This document shows, one piece after another, positions 15,432-23,769 of a stretch of 35,874 nucleotides of DNA. The position numbers were made by a program, and so were the translations under genes. The notes beneath the pieces were generated by a model. That model did not search any database, was not told the DNA's origin, and saw nothing but the letters and a program-made list of their open reading frames with translations. The stretch lies in assembly GCA_025361485.1 (NCBI GenBank), contig JANYLA010000034.1, positions 1 through 35,874 of the forward strand. The letters run 5' to 3'. Within the stretch, counting starts at the first letter, position 1. Every line of letters begins with the position of its first letter. The DNA is from Bacteroidales bacterium. GTDB taxonomy: Bacteria; Bacteroidota; Bacteroidia; Bacteroidales; Tenuifilaceae.

Positions 15432-16031
15432 ATGTGGCAAAAAAGTAAAGAAATCGACACAACGCTGAAAAGGTTAGCTGGTTTTATTAATAGTTATAAT
15501 GCTAGCAACTTAGTGTCGCCTGCGGATTCAACATACTATGCTTTAACGCTCCCCTTTTATAGTGATTTTAAATTAATCACATTTATCGACTTTAGCTTCT
15601 GCCCATACCTTGAAATTCGCCTACTCGATAACGGAGTAAAAACCATTATCCTCGACGGTACGCAAAAACCTTTTCTTGAAGCTGGCTCAATATCACCACT
15701 TAACTTCACGAATGAGAATGTTTACCAATACGCAATGCTTGTGCTTGGAAATACCCAAAAAAATAATAATTCATACCGATTGGTAAACTCGATTGATGAT
15801 ATAGATTTTAGTTCAGAACCCACAAAGGAGCAATATCAACTTCTCGAATCATCCATAAAAAACCCTAAAATCAAAAAAGGAAAAGAATTCTACGAAATAA
15901 AAACGGCTCTCCTTTTTGGCGATACAGTTATTGAAGCCTTGATAAATGTATCTTTTAATGGCCTCGTAGATATTATAAAGGAGAAAGTGCTTTTAAGCAA
16001 TATGCCCATTCGGGAGCTGGTGCTTGAATAG
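15432..16031 (+). CDS. Unknown 199-residue protein downstream of the metalloprotease
   Basis: I do not recognise this protein. It has no signal peptide and no membrane helix, so it is probably cytoplasmic. The sequence looks like a mixed alpha/beta fold: a helical N terminus (KEIDTTLKRLAGFINSY), strands in the middle (LITFIDFSFCPYLEIRLLD, VKTIILDG), a variable Lys/Asn-rich stretch, and a C-terminal segment (KGKEFYEIKTALLFGDTVIEAL). It starts 35 bp after the M50-like protease gene and is followed by a 107-bp gap that carries the fabD promoter. It is therefore most likely in a two-gene operon with the protease and may assist or be controlled by it, which is inference from position only. Confidence 0.7.
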   Translation: MWQKSKEIDTTLKRLAGFINSYNASNLVSPADSTYYALTLPFYSDFKLITFIDFSFCPYLEIRLLDNGVKTIILDGTQKPFLEAGSISPLNFTNENVYQYAMLVLGNTQKNNNSYRLVNSIDDIDFSSEPTKEQYQLLESSIKNPKIKKGKEFYEIKTALLFGDTVIEALINVSFNGLVDIIKEKVLLSNMPIRELVLE

Positions 16032-16105
16032 TAAAGATTTTTCCTATAATACAGAATGATAAATTACATTTAAGTTTGAAAAAGAATCAACTTAAATGTT
16101 TTTTA

Positions 16106-16113
16106 TATTTTTG
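16106..16113 (+). promoter_or_regulatory. Candidate -7 box of fabD
   Basis: TATTTTTG matches TAnnTTTG and lies 25 bp before the fabD ATG. The nearest clear TTTG upstream (16075-16078) is 27 bp away, longer than the usual 19-21 bp, so the -33 element is uncertain. Confidence 0.5.
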
Positions 16114-16138
16114 CCAAGTTTAATTAAAACAGAAATAT

Positions 16139-17023
16139 ATGAAAGCATTCGTATTCCCAGGTCAGGGCGCACAGTTTGTAGGTATGGGTAAAGACCTCTA
16201 CGATAACTCGCCATTGGCAAAGGAAATGTTTGAAAAAGCTAATGAAATTCTTGGTTTCAGAATAACTGACTTAATGTTTGCAGGAACCGATGAGGATCTA
16301 AAGCAAACCAAAGTTACACAACCTGCCATCTTTCTTCATTCCGTAATCCTTGCAAAAGTATTAGGTTCTGAGTTTAATCCTGAAATGGTTGCTGGGCATT
16401 CACTTGGTGAGTTCTCTGCACTGGTTGCCGCAGGAGCGCTAAGCTTTGAGGATGGTGTTAAACTTGTATCTGCCCGTGCAAAAGCGATGCAAAAAGCTTG
16501 TGAAAAGGAACCATCAACGATGGCTGCAATCCTAGGTCTTGAGGATGAAAAGGTTGAAGAGATTTGCAAATCAATTGATGAGATTGTTGTACCTGCTAAC
16601 TATAATTGCCCAAGCCAGATTGTTATATCTGGTTCAATTAAAGGAATTGAAATTGCTTGCGAAAAGTTAACAGCGGCAGGAGCTAAACGTGCTCTAAAAC
16701 TTATGGTTGGTGGCGCATTCCATTCGCCATTGATGGAACCTGCAAGGGTTGAACTCGAAGAAGCGATCAACAAAACAAGCTTTAAAAAACCAATCTGCCC
16801 AATCTATCAAAATGTGAATGCAAGCAAGGTTACCGATCCCGATCAAATTAAGAAAAACCTTGTGGCTCAGCTAACCGCTCCTGTAAAATGGACTCAAACG
16901 GTTAAGAATATGCTTACCGATGGCGCTACTAACTTTATTGAGCTAGGCCCTGGAAGTGTTCTTCAAGGATTAGTGAAAAAAGTTGACAGGAACGTTGCCG
17001 CAGAAAGCAAACAAACGATATAA
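16139..17023 (+). CDS. fabD: Malonyl-CoA:ACP transacylase
   Basis: FabD transfers malonyl groups from CoA to acyl carrier protein, the entry step of fatty acid elongation in the cytoplasm. The 294-residue length is normal for the family. The N terminus has the conserved FPGQGAQFVGMG (6-17). The nucleophile is Ser88 in VAGHSLGEFSAL, and the catalytic His195 lies in VGGAFHSPLMEPA. The C-terminal segment FIELGPGSVLQGLVKK is also typical of the family. The start is an ATG 25 bp after a -7 box. The gene stands alone, followed by a strong palindrome; no other fab genes or acpP are adjacent. Confidence 0.96.
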   Translation: MKAFVFPGQGAQFVGMGKDLYDNSPLAKEMFEKANEILGFRITDLMFAGTDEDLKQTKVTQPAIFLHSVILAKVLGSEFNPEMVAGHSLGEFSALVAAGALSFEDGVKLVSARAKAMQKACEKEPSTMAAILGLEDEKVEEICKSIDEIVVPANYNCPSQIVISGSIKGIEIACEKLTAAGAKRALKLMVGGAFHSPLMEPARVELEEAINKTSFKKPICPIYQNVNASKVTDPDQIKKNLVAQLTAPVKWTQTVKNMLTDGATNFIELGPGSVLQGLVKKVDRNVAAESKQTI

Positions 17024-17043
17024 TCTTTGAAATGATAACACAA

Positions 17044-17073
17044 AGAGAGCCGCTGAAATTTCAGCGGCTCTCT
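17044..17073. terminator. Perfect 30-bp palindrome after fabD
   Basis: Two 15-base arms (17044-17058 and 17059-17073) are exact reverse complements with no spacer. As RNA it would fold into a GC-rich hairpin with a small loop of the central bases. It lies 21 bp after the fabD stop and 71 bp before the end of the converging lipoprotein gene. It has no U-tract, so it may be a terminator of the Bacteroidota type or an mRNA 3'-end stabiliser. Confidence 0.65.
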
Positions 17074-17144
17074 ACTTAAAAGCAAACTTATCATTCAAGA
17101 ACAAAACACTTTGAAGTATTTAATTTTCCCTGAGCATATCGCTC

Positions 17145-17555
17145 TTATTTAGGATTTTGAGTAATTTTGATTCTGTCAAAATAATCACCTGCTTCAAGTC
17201 CAACCGTAATAATCCGTTCAACGTTAAGAGGGTTCTCATTCAATTTAATGTACAGCGTATTTTTATCACGACGCTCAACAACAAAACAATCTAGTTCAAT
17301 TAGAAATTTATCTGATCGTGGATTAACATTTCCAAAACTGTAGAAACAATCATTATTAACAGATACATGGGTTACCCACCAACCCGTACCACCAGTTTTG
17401 ACAATAACAGAATTTTCGAGGGAGTTAAATTCAACATCCTTGGTTGAAAGCTTAATGCAATCATCCCATTCGCCTAAATTGGATTTATTATCGGAGCAAG
17501 AATAGACTGTGATAACAAAAGCAATAATTAAATTGGCGCATAATAATTTTTTCAT
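17145..17555 (-). CDS. Small lipoprotein with BACON-like domain
   Basis: I start at the ATG at 17553-17555 (136 residues); another ATG lies three codons upstream. The N terminus is a lipoprotein signal ending in ITVYSC (Cys20). The mature domain, about 115 residues, has the look of a BACON-type Ig fold: it opens with strands around IKLSTKDVEFNS, continues with TGGTGWWVTHVSV, and ends with the typical closing strand FDRIKITQNPK. BACON domains occur in Bacteroidota surface lipoproteins and often bind carbohydrate or mucin, although many are only structural. It stands alone on the minus strand, divergent from the sigma-factor gene. Ligand unknown. Confidence 0.75.
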   Translation of the reverse strand: MKKLLCANLIIAFVITVYSCSDNKSNLGEWDDCIKLSTKDVEFNSLENSVIVKTGGTGWWVTHVSVNNDCFYSFGNVNPRSDKFLIELDCFVVERRDKNTLYIKLNENPLNVERIITVGLEAGDYFDRIKITQNPK

Positions 17556-17564
17556 ACTTATCAT

Positions 17565-17899
17565 TTATTAATAATTTAGATTTTACTTTCAATGCTTACC
17601 CTATCTATAATTCTAACAATGGAAATTTTATAATACAAGATAAAAATTTAGAGTGTTGGATCAACAACCATTCCAATAAATATTATTGTGTTAGTCGTTA
17701 TTTGTATATTCTTGAGATGAAATTCCAACAACAAAACTTGCGTTATTGAAAATGTCATACATACTCAATTCTTCCCCATTGCGAAATTCAATATCCAATC
17801 CTCATCACTCACGTAGCCACGCAACTATTTATTAATGTTTTGCATCTTTCAATAAGTTGGTACTATCTTTGTGGAAATTAAGTACTCAACTATTTTAGC
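17565..17899. other. Intergenic region between lipoprotein and sigma-factor genes
   Basis: This 335-bp AT-rich stretch separates two divergent genes. It holds the sigma-factor promoter at its right end. I found no further open frame with a convincing start, no tRNA-like cloverleaf and no strong hairpin. A promoter for the lipoprotein gene must lie here, but I could not identify one. Confidence 0.6.
17839..17871 (+). promoter_or_regulatory. Promoter of the ECF sigma factor gene
   Basis: TTTG (17839-17842) and a perfect -7 box TATCTTTG (17864-17871) are 21 bp apart, as expected for the Bacteroidota primary sigma factor. Initiation near 17878 leaves a leader of about 20 nt before the GTG start. 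Confidence 0.75.
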
Positions 17900-18448
17900 G
17901 TGGAGTTTTCGAAAGAATTTTTAGATAAGATAAAAAAAGGGGACAGAATTTCACAACGCATTCTTTACGAGACTTCCTCGGCAAAGATGTATGGTGTATG
18001 CTTGCGATATGTGAGTAATCCTGATATAGCAAAGGATATTCTGCATGATGGTTTTGTAAAGGTTCTAACATCAATAAAATCGTATAGAAGCGAAGGTTCT
18101 TTTGAGGGGTGGGTTCGAAGAATTATCGTGAATACTGCATTAGAGTACCTAAGGCAACGAGATAATCACCTAGAGGTAGGACTTGATTATGCTAGCAATA
18201 AGTTGATTGAAGGGGAAAGCAACGGACACGATCTTAACTTTTTTTTAGCTATAGTTGGTGAGTTGCCCCCTCAATACAAAACGGTTTTTAACCTTTATGT
18301 CATTGATGACTATACGCATAGCGAAATTGCTGAAATGCTTGATATAACTGAATCAACAAGCAAGTCAAATTATTCAAGAGCCAAGGCAATTCTTAGAGAA
18401 AAATTGGAGAAAGTGACAGAATTTAAGTATGAAGAATTTGTACGATAG
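17900..18448 (+). CDS. ECF-type RNA polymerase sigma factor
   Basis: The 182-residue product is a group 4 (ECF) sigma factor. Region 2 covers about 22-90 and includes RYVSNPDIAKDILHDGFVKV and FEGWVRRIIVNTALEYLR; region 4 covers about 125-178 with LPPQYKTVFNLYVIDDYTHSEIAEML and a DNA-binding helix around ITESTSKSNYSRAKAIL. The start is a GTG at 17900; an in-frame stop at 17879-17881 rules out an earlier start and no ATG is available nearby. The last 20 bases overlap the next gene, which encodes an anti-sigma-like membrane protein, so the two are probably translationally coupled and functionally paired. The target genes are unknown. The upstream promoter is of the housekeeping type. Confidence 0.93.
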   Translation: MEFSKEFLDKIKKGDRISQRILYETSSAKMYGVCLRYVSNPDIAKDILHDGFVKVLTSIKSYRSEGSFEGWVRRIIVNTALEYLRQRDNHLEVGLDYASNKLIEGESNGHDLNFFLAIVGELPPQYKTVFNLYVIDDYTHSEIAEMLDITESTSKSNYSRAKAILREKLEKVTEFKYEEFVR

Positions 18449-19718
18449 CACTCGGGAAGCGGAAATGATTGAGAATCTCAAATCATTGGAAGTATCGGCT
18501 CCAGATGGTTTATGGGACGATATTGATGCAACTCTCAAAGCAAAAAACAAAAGGCGAATAATCATTTTTTCCTCTTGGGCTTCAGCAGCAACCGTTGCAT
18601 TGCTCTTCACCATTGGGGGAATTTACAGCATCCAAAGCAGCGTTGAAGCTATTGCGAAGAGCAATCAGGTTAATAATTCAAACATAATCAGTGTTAAAAA
18701 AGAATCTTCAATTAGCCAATTAAAGTCCAATAAAACAATTCCGTCAAGAGGTTTACTGAATATTAAGAGCCAGAATAAACAAATTGTGATTGCAAACCTA
18801 TCCAAAGATTCAACAGAATTAGCGCCTCAAGAGAGTAGAGAAAAATTATCAATTCCTAAACAATTAGTTGCTATCCAATCAACAATTAAAACCTCTAGCG
18901 CCTCAACGCCGGATAGAATAAAAATACCTAACCAATTCAATAAGTTAAATCCAGATCGTGCAATTGCACTGGACGATCTGATTAAGAGTAAATCTAAAGG
19001 TGACTGGTATATTGCAGCATCAGGGTTTCCTGTGTATTCGTTTCATTCTGCTGGCGCGATGAATAAATCAGGCACACAACAGGAAACTGGAATAAATTCG
19101 TGGGGAGGATCTTTTTCAGTTCGTAAAGCATTTGCGAACAGAATATCTATCGAGACTGGTTTAGCCTATAGCCCAATGGGGCAAAAAGAAAAAAATCTTT
19201 ACCTAGCATATTCTGATTCAAAAAACCCTGAAGTTTTCAATAATAAGGAATTCACGAACAGTTTCGGAACATTGGAAGTATCAAATCCAAATTATAAAGT
19301 GATGGATATTGGGGCTGCAAATGTTCTATCGTTTGTTGCAGTAAATGAAAGTAGTTTTAAAAAAGTCGATGCTCTTCAAAGGTTTCGATATCTCGAAATA
19401 CCACTTCTTATTTCTAAAGGTTTTTATTTAAAGGGTATTAGCTTTTACCTTAAAGCAGGGGTTTCTGCAAGTTTCTTAATTCAGAATATCCTTGAATTTA
19501 AAGGTTCAAATATTCATCAGCAAGGGAAAACAACTGGCGTTGATCTATTTACACCTTCTGCTTTATCGTCGATGGGTGTATCAATTCCAATTACAAAGAG
19601 CGCCAACCTATTGATTGAACCATCATTTAAACTTGGGTTAAAATCACTCCCCGACAATAATGGAAAGAGTTATCCATTCTCATCCTACATCAAATTTGGA
19701 ATTGAGTTGTCCATCTGA
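18429..19718 (+). CDS. Anti-sigma-like N terminus fused to beta-barrel-like C terminus
   Basis: The 429-residue product starts inside the end of the sigma-factor gene (20-bp overlap). Residues 1-43 look like a cytoplasmic anti-sigma segment (REAEMIENLKSLEVSAPDGLW). A single transmembrane helix follows at about 44-68, then a low-complexity Ser/Lys/Gln-rich linker to about 190. The C-terminal 240 residues resemble an outer-membrane beta-barrel: DWYIAASGFPVYSFHS, WGGSFSVRKAFANRISIETGLAYSP, YLEIPLLISKGFYLKGISFYLKAGVSA, LLIEPSFKLGLKSL and a final strand SYIKFGIELSI. A helix anchored in the inner membrane and a barrel in the outer membrane would have to be joined by the linker, or the barrel-like part is a periplasmic beta domain. 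By position it is the likely regulator of the sigma factor. Confidence 0.75.
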   Translation: MKNLYDSTREAEMIENLKSLEVSAPDGLWDDIDATLKAKNKRRIIIFSSWASAATVALLFTIGGIYSIQSSVEAIAKSNQVNNSNIISVKKESSISQLKSNKTIPSRGLLNIKSQNKQIVIANLSKDSTELAPQESREKLSIPKQLVAIQSTIKTSSASTPDRIKIPNQFNKLNPDRAIALDDLIKSKSKGDWYIAASGFPVYSFHSAGAMNKSGTQQETGINSWGGSFSVRKAFANRISIETGLAYSPMGQKEKNLYLAYSDSKNPEVFNNKEFTNSFGTLEVSNPNYKVMDIGAANVLSFVAVNESSFKKVDALQRFRYLEIPLLISKGFYLKGISFYLKAGVSASFLIQNILEFKGSNIHQQGKTTGVDLFTPSALSSMGVSIPITKSANLLIEPSFKLGLKSLPDNNGKSYPFSSYIKFGIELSI

Positions 19719-19736
19719 TTTGACCCGACTGTCTTC

Positions 19737-19765
19737 TTGAAAAGCCTAAAAATTTACTACCTTTG
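19737..19765 (+). promoter_or_regulatory. Candidate promoter of the lytic transglycosylase gene
   Basis: TACCTTTG (19758-19765) is a perfect TAnnTTTG box. A TTG at 19737-19739 lies 18 bp upstream. The leader would be about 50 nt. Confidence 0.6.
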
Positions 19766-19821
19766 CCCGATTTTCCAAAACAAAAGGTATAAAGGTGGTG
19801 TTGTTTTAATAAAAGAGTTTT

Positions 19822-20811
19822 ATGAAGCCAGTGATTAATAAGTGGAAGAGGTTTACCGTGATTGGGGCCGTATTATCTTTTTTTCTCATAATTTTTCTAT
19901 ACATAACATTAACATCTGATATTGCAGGTTGCAGTGAACTTTCGAGGGTGAAATTTATCAATCGTGATACAGCTATTTTCAGAAATCCTGCTTACCAAAT
20001 CCTGTTACCCGACAGCCTTTCTTTTGCCAATGAGAAAGTACCTCTAAAATACTTTGATGTTCGCGAAAGTCTCGATCGTGAGCTACAGCTCAATACCTAC
20101 TGGCATTCTCAAACGCTTCTGCTACTGAAAAGAGCAAATCGATTCTTTCCAATAATAGAACCAATACTAAAGGAAAAAGGTATTCCCGATGATTTTAAGT
20201 ACCTAGCAGTTGCAGAGAGTGCCTTAGCACAAGAAGTCTCTCCTGCTAAAGCCGTAGGTTTTTGGCAAATTCTTGAGAAAACGGGCCTTGAGTTAGGCCT
20301 TGAGATAAACAAAGAAGTGGATGAGCGTTATAGCATCGAAAAGTCAACAAGAGCTGCTTGCAATTTTTTGCAAAAAAGCTACAACAAGTTTGGCAGCTGG
20401 ACAATTGCCGCTGCAACCTATAATTTTGGACGCAATGGTATCGATCGTCAAATTGATCGTCAAAAGAATGAAAGTTACTATGACCTTGTTCTTGGAGATG
20501 AAACAGGTCGGTATCTATATCGAATTTTAGCCTTTAAAGTGATATTAGAAAATCCGCAGAAATACGGTTTTGTTCTAAAACAGAAGGATTTATATCCACC
20601 ATTAAAATATAGCTACGTTGAGGTTGATACAGCAATCACCAACATTGCCCGATTTGCTGAGCACTTCAACACTAACTATAAGATGCTTAAGACATTTAAT
20701 CCTTGGTTAAGAGATAATTACTTACCTAACAAATCTCGTAAGAAATACCAAATTCAAATACCTGAGGTGAGCTATAGGGAAAAAGCTTACGAGCAAGATT
20801 TCAGACAATAG
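19822..20811 (+). CDS. Membrane-anchored lytic transglycosylase (SLT, MltD-like)
   Basis: The 329-residue product cleaves peptidoglycan glycan strands by family analogy, working in the periplasm. An N-terminal signal anchor lies at about 10-31. The SLT domain spans about 110-250: YLAVAESALAQEVSPAKAVG with catalytic Glu132, then GFWQILEKTGLELGL, then the substrate-groove segment AAATYNFGRNGIDRQI and YLYRILAFKVIL. The last 45 residues (NYKMLKTFNPWLRDNYLP and YQIQIPE) look like a single LysM-type or LysM-like peptidoglycan-binding motif. MltD proteins usually have two or more LysM copies, so this one is short. The gene has its own promoter and stands alone before uvrA. A short direct repeat overlaps its stop codon. 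Confidence 0.9.
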   Translation: MKPVINKWKRFTVIGAVLSFFLIIFLYITLTSDIAGCSELSRVKFINRDTAIFRNPAYQILLPDSLSFANEKVPLKYFDVRESLDRELQLNTYWHSQTLLLLKRANRFFPIIEPILKEKGIPDDFKYLAVAESALAQEVSPAKAVGFWQILEKTGLELGLEINKEVDERYSIEKSTRAACNFLQKSYNKFGSWTIAAATYNFGRNGIDRQIDRQKNESYYDLVLGDETGRYLYRILAFKVILENPQKYGFVLKQKDLYPPLKYSYVEVDTAITNIARFAEHFNTNYKMLKTFNPWLRDNYLPNKSRKKYQIQIPEVSYREKAYEQDFRQ

Positions 20812-20832
20812 ACTTGAGATATTAGACTTAAG
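20808..20832 (+). repeat. Short direct repeat TAGACTTGAG/TAGACTTAAG
   Basis: TAGACTTGAG (20809-20818) and TAGACTTAAG (20823-20832) are spaced by 14 bp. The first copy includes the stop codon of the lytic transglycosylase. It resembles other short repeats in this window at 23713-23771 and 24321-24365. Confidence 0.5.
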
Positions 20833-20869
20833 AAAATAATTCTAATACCTAGGGTCAAATAAATGAAAA

Positions 20870-23719
20870 ATGAAAATTCTTAAGGGAGAAGCAGCAGAGG
20901 TTTCGGTTCAGGGTGCTAGAGTGCACAACCTGAAGAATATCGATGTAAATATCCCGAGGAATAAACTTACTGTAATCACGGGGCTTAGTGGGAGCGGAAA
21001 ATCTTCATTGGCATTCGATACCATCTATGCCGAAGGGCAGCGAAGGTATATCGATACGATGTCGGCTTATGCACGACAATTCATGGGCGCAATGGAGCGA
21101 CCTGATGTTGATAAGATCTCAGGACTTAGCCCTGTAATATCAATCGAGCAGAAAACCACAAGCCGTAATCCACGATCCACCGTTGGAACCATTACCGAGA
21201 TATACGATTTTCTGCGATTACTTTTTGCACGAGCATCCATTGCTTACTCCTATAACACCAGTGAGGAGATGGTTCGTTACAATGATGAAAAAATTGTTAA
21301 CCTGATTCTCGAAAATTTTGCTGATAAAAAGACGGGGGTCCTTGCTCCCATGATTCGAGGTCGTAAAGGACATTACAAGGAACTGTTTGAACAGCTCCGC
21401 CGAAAAGGTTATATATATGCACGTGTAGATGGCGAAGTAATTGAAATGCGCGCCGGCTTTAAACTCGACAGGTATAAAACCCATAATATCGAGCTGGTAA
21501 TTGACAAGTTGAAGGTTGCTGAGCAAGATAGGAAAAGGCTCTCCGATGCGATTGTTGTAGCCATGGGGCATGGCAAAGGTACAATTATGGCGCTCGACAT
21601 GGAGACCAATACCAGCCGATACTTTAGCCGCCACTTGATGTGCCCAACTTCAGGCATATCATACGATGAACCTGCACCCCATACATTTTCATTCAATTCG
21701 CCACAAGGGGCTTGCCCGCATTGCAATGGTATTGGAACGGTTAGCGAAGCTGACCTTTCGAAGATTATCCCAAATCCCAAGCTAAGCATTAAAAAAGGTG
21801 GAATTGAACCCCTTGGTCCCTATAAAAGTTCGCTGATATTTTGGCAATTGGAGGCAATTGCTGCAAAACACGAATTCTCACTCTCCGATCCCATTGAAGA
21901 TATTCCTGAGGATGCCATGAATGTAATACTTTATGGTTCAGAGGAGCAATTCAAGCTAAAGCATCCATCACTAGGTCTTTCATCATCATATTTTCTGAGT
22001 TTTGAAGGGGTAGTAAATTTTGTTCAAAATCACCAGAACGAGGAGATGAATGGCAAGGGATCCAAATGGGCTGAGCAGTTTATTCGTCAAGTTAGCTGTA
22101 CAGTTTGCCATGGTACCCGCTTAAAATCCGAATCGCTGTGGTTTAAGGTGGATGGTAAAAATATTGCCGAAGTATCGGCAATGGATATTGATGGACTTTT
22201 TGAATGGTTTAAAGGATTAGAAGGCAGGTTAAATAATCGACAGAAAGCTATAGCCACTGAAATACTTAAAGAAATTCGTGAACGTGTTAGCTTCCTAATG
22301 GATGTTGGATTAAACTACCTTTCGCTAAACCGCAGCTCGTCATCACTTTCAGGAGGTGAGAGTCAACGAATTAGGCTTGCCACGCAAATAGGGTCGAAAT
22401 TAGTTAATGTACTTTACATCCTCGATGAACCCAGTATTGGGTTACATCAGCGTGATAATATCCGCTTAATAGAATCGCTCCGAAACCTTAGGGATGCAGG
22501 GAACTCTGTTATCGTTGTTGAGCATGATGAGGAGATGATCCTCGCTGCCGATCATGTGGTAGATATTGGTCCTCTTGCCGGTAGGCTCGGCGGCAAGGTT
22601 GTGGCTGAGGGCACTCCTGCGCAAATTTGCAAAACGGATACTCTAACCGCTAAATATTTGAATGGTTCGATGACCATTCCTATTCCCGAAAAACGTCGTG
22701 AGGGGAATGGAAAATCAATAGTTATAAAAGGCGCAAAAGGGAATAACCTCAAGAATATTAATGTTGAGTTCCCGTTGGGAATGTTTATCTGCATTACGGG
22801 AGTTTCGGGAAGTGGAAAATCAACTTTAATCAACGAAACGCTTCATCCTGCAATGAGTAAAGTACTCTATAGATCATTTCAAGAACCACTAGAATATAGC
22901 AAACTGATTGGTCTCGATAATATCGATAAGGTAATTGAAGTGGATCAATCACCAATTGGGCGAACACCACGCTCAAATCCAGCAACCTATACGGGTGTAA
23001 TGACCGATATCCGCAAACTTTTTGAGATGACCCCCGATGCAAAAATCAGAGGCTACAAAGCAGGTCGATTTTCGTTTAACGTTAAGGGTGGTCGTTGTGA
23101 AACATGCAGAGGTGCAGGTCTTCAAGTAATTGAGATGAACTTCCTGCCCGATGTTTACGTTAAATGCAAGGAGTGTTCAGGATTAAGATATAACCGCGAA
23201 ACTTTAGAAGTAAAATTCAAGGGCAAAAGCATAAGCCAAATCCTCGACATGACCATTACGCAATCTGTTGAATTCTTCGAGAGCATTCCGTCAATTTATC
23301 AAAAGTTGAAAACGCTTAATGAGGTTGGACTTGGTTACATTACCCTTGGTCAGCCCTCCACCACCCTATCGGGCGGCGAATCGCAACGAGTAAAGCTTGC
23401 CGCTGAATTGGCAAAACGAGACACGGGTCAGACCCTTTATATCCTCGACGAACCCACAACAGGCCTCCACTTCGAAGATGTTCGAGTTCTTTTAGAAGTG
23501 CTAAATCGTCTTGTCGATAAAGGCAATTCGGTGATGGTGATTGAGCACAATATGGATGTTATCAAAACTGCCGACTATATCATTGACCTTGGCCCCGAAG
23601 GTGGTGCAGGTGGTGGAGAACTGATCTGCTCGGGTACCCCCGAACAGGTGATGAAGAATAAAAAGAGCTATACTGCCGAGTATCTGAAAAGGAATTTGAA
23701 GAGGGATTTTAATTTCTGA
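20870..23719 (+). CDS. uvrA: Excinuclease ABC subunit A
   Basis: UvrA is the damage-recognition ATPase of nucleotide excision repair and works in the cytoplasm with UvrB. At 949 residues it has the normal length. Walker A motifs are GLSGSGKSS (38-46) and GVSGSGKST (about 643-651). ABC signatures are LSGGESQRIRLATQIGS and LSGGESQRVKLAAELA, and Walker B segments are LYILDEPSIGLHQRD and LYILDEPTTGLHFED. The C-terminal zinc module is intact (CETCRGAG, then CKECSG). In the first zinc module the usual CPxC is CPTS (258-261), while CPHC (282-285) is kept, so one ligand differs. I chose the ATG at 20870 because the upstream ATG at 20863 is in another frame and stops at once. No uvrB or uvrC is adjacent. 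Confidence 0.97.
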   Translation: MKILKGEAAEVSVQGARVHNLKNIDVNIPRNKLTVITGLSGSGKSSLAFDTIYAEGQRRYIDTMSAYARQFMGAMERPDVDKISGLSPVISIEQKTTSRNPRSTVGTITEIYDFLRLLFARASIAYSYNTSEEMVRYNDEKIVNLILENFADKKTGVLAPMIRGRKGHYKELFEQLRRKGYIYARVDGEVIEMRAGFKLDRYKTHNIELVIDKLKVAEQDRKRLSDAIVVAMGHGKGTIMALDMETNTSRYFSRHLMCPTSGISYDEPAPHTFSFNSPQGACPHCNGIGTVSEADLSKIIPNPKLSIKKGGIEPLGPYKSSLIFWQLEAIAAKHEFSLSDPIEDIPEDAMNVILYGSEEQFKLKHPSLGLSSSYFLSFEGVVNFVQNHQNEEMNGKGSKWAEQFIRQVSCTVCHGTRLKSESLWFKVDGKNIAEVSAMDIDGLFEWFKGLEGRLNNRQKAIATEILKEIRERVSFLMDVGLNYLSLNRSSSSLSGGESQRIRLATQIGSKLVNVLYILDEPSIGLHQRDNIRLIESLRNLRDAGNSVIVVEHDEEMILAADHVVDIGPLAGRLGGKVVAEGTPAQICKTDTLTAKYLNGSMTIPIPEKRREGNGKSIVIKGAKGNNLKNINVEFPLGMFICITGVSGSGKSTLINETLHPAMSKVLYRSFQEPLEYSKLIGLDNIDKVIEVDQSPIGRTPRSNPATYTGVMTDIRKLFEMTPDAKIRGYKAGRFSFNVKGGRCETCRGAGLQVIEMNFLPDVYVKCKECSGLRYNRETLEVKFKGKSISQILDMTITQSVEFFESIPSIYQKLKTLNEVGLGYITLGQPSTTLSGGESQRVKLAAELAKRDTGQTLYILDEPTTGLHFEDVRVLLEVLNRLVDKGNSVMVIEHNMDVIKTADYIIDLGPEGGAGGGELICSGTPEQVMKNKKSYTAEYLKRNLKRDFNF

Positions 23720-23769
23720 TTTCTTGTTCCTAAATTCTTGTTCGAAAATTAGAAACTAGGAATCAGAAA
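23713..23769. terminator. Imperfect 25-bp inverted repeat between convergent uvrA and gamma-CA genes
   Basis: The left arm (23713-23737) and right arm (23745-23769) are reverse complements at about 20 of 25 positions, starting with nine perfect pairs, with a 7-nt loop. The arms also contain short direct repeats with a 14-bp spacing: TTCTTGTTC at 23721 and 23735, and AGAAACT at 23751 and 23765. It overlaps the uvrA stop and ends next to the stop of the converging gene, so it may act as a bidirectional terminator. Confidence 0.55.

Noticed and set aside
21218-21789. Two minus-strand open frames of about 130 codons
   Set aside because: They lie opposite the well-conserved uvrA coding sequence and show no family-like sequence.
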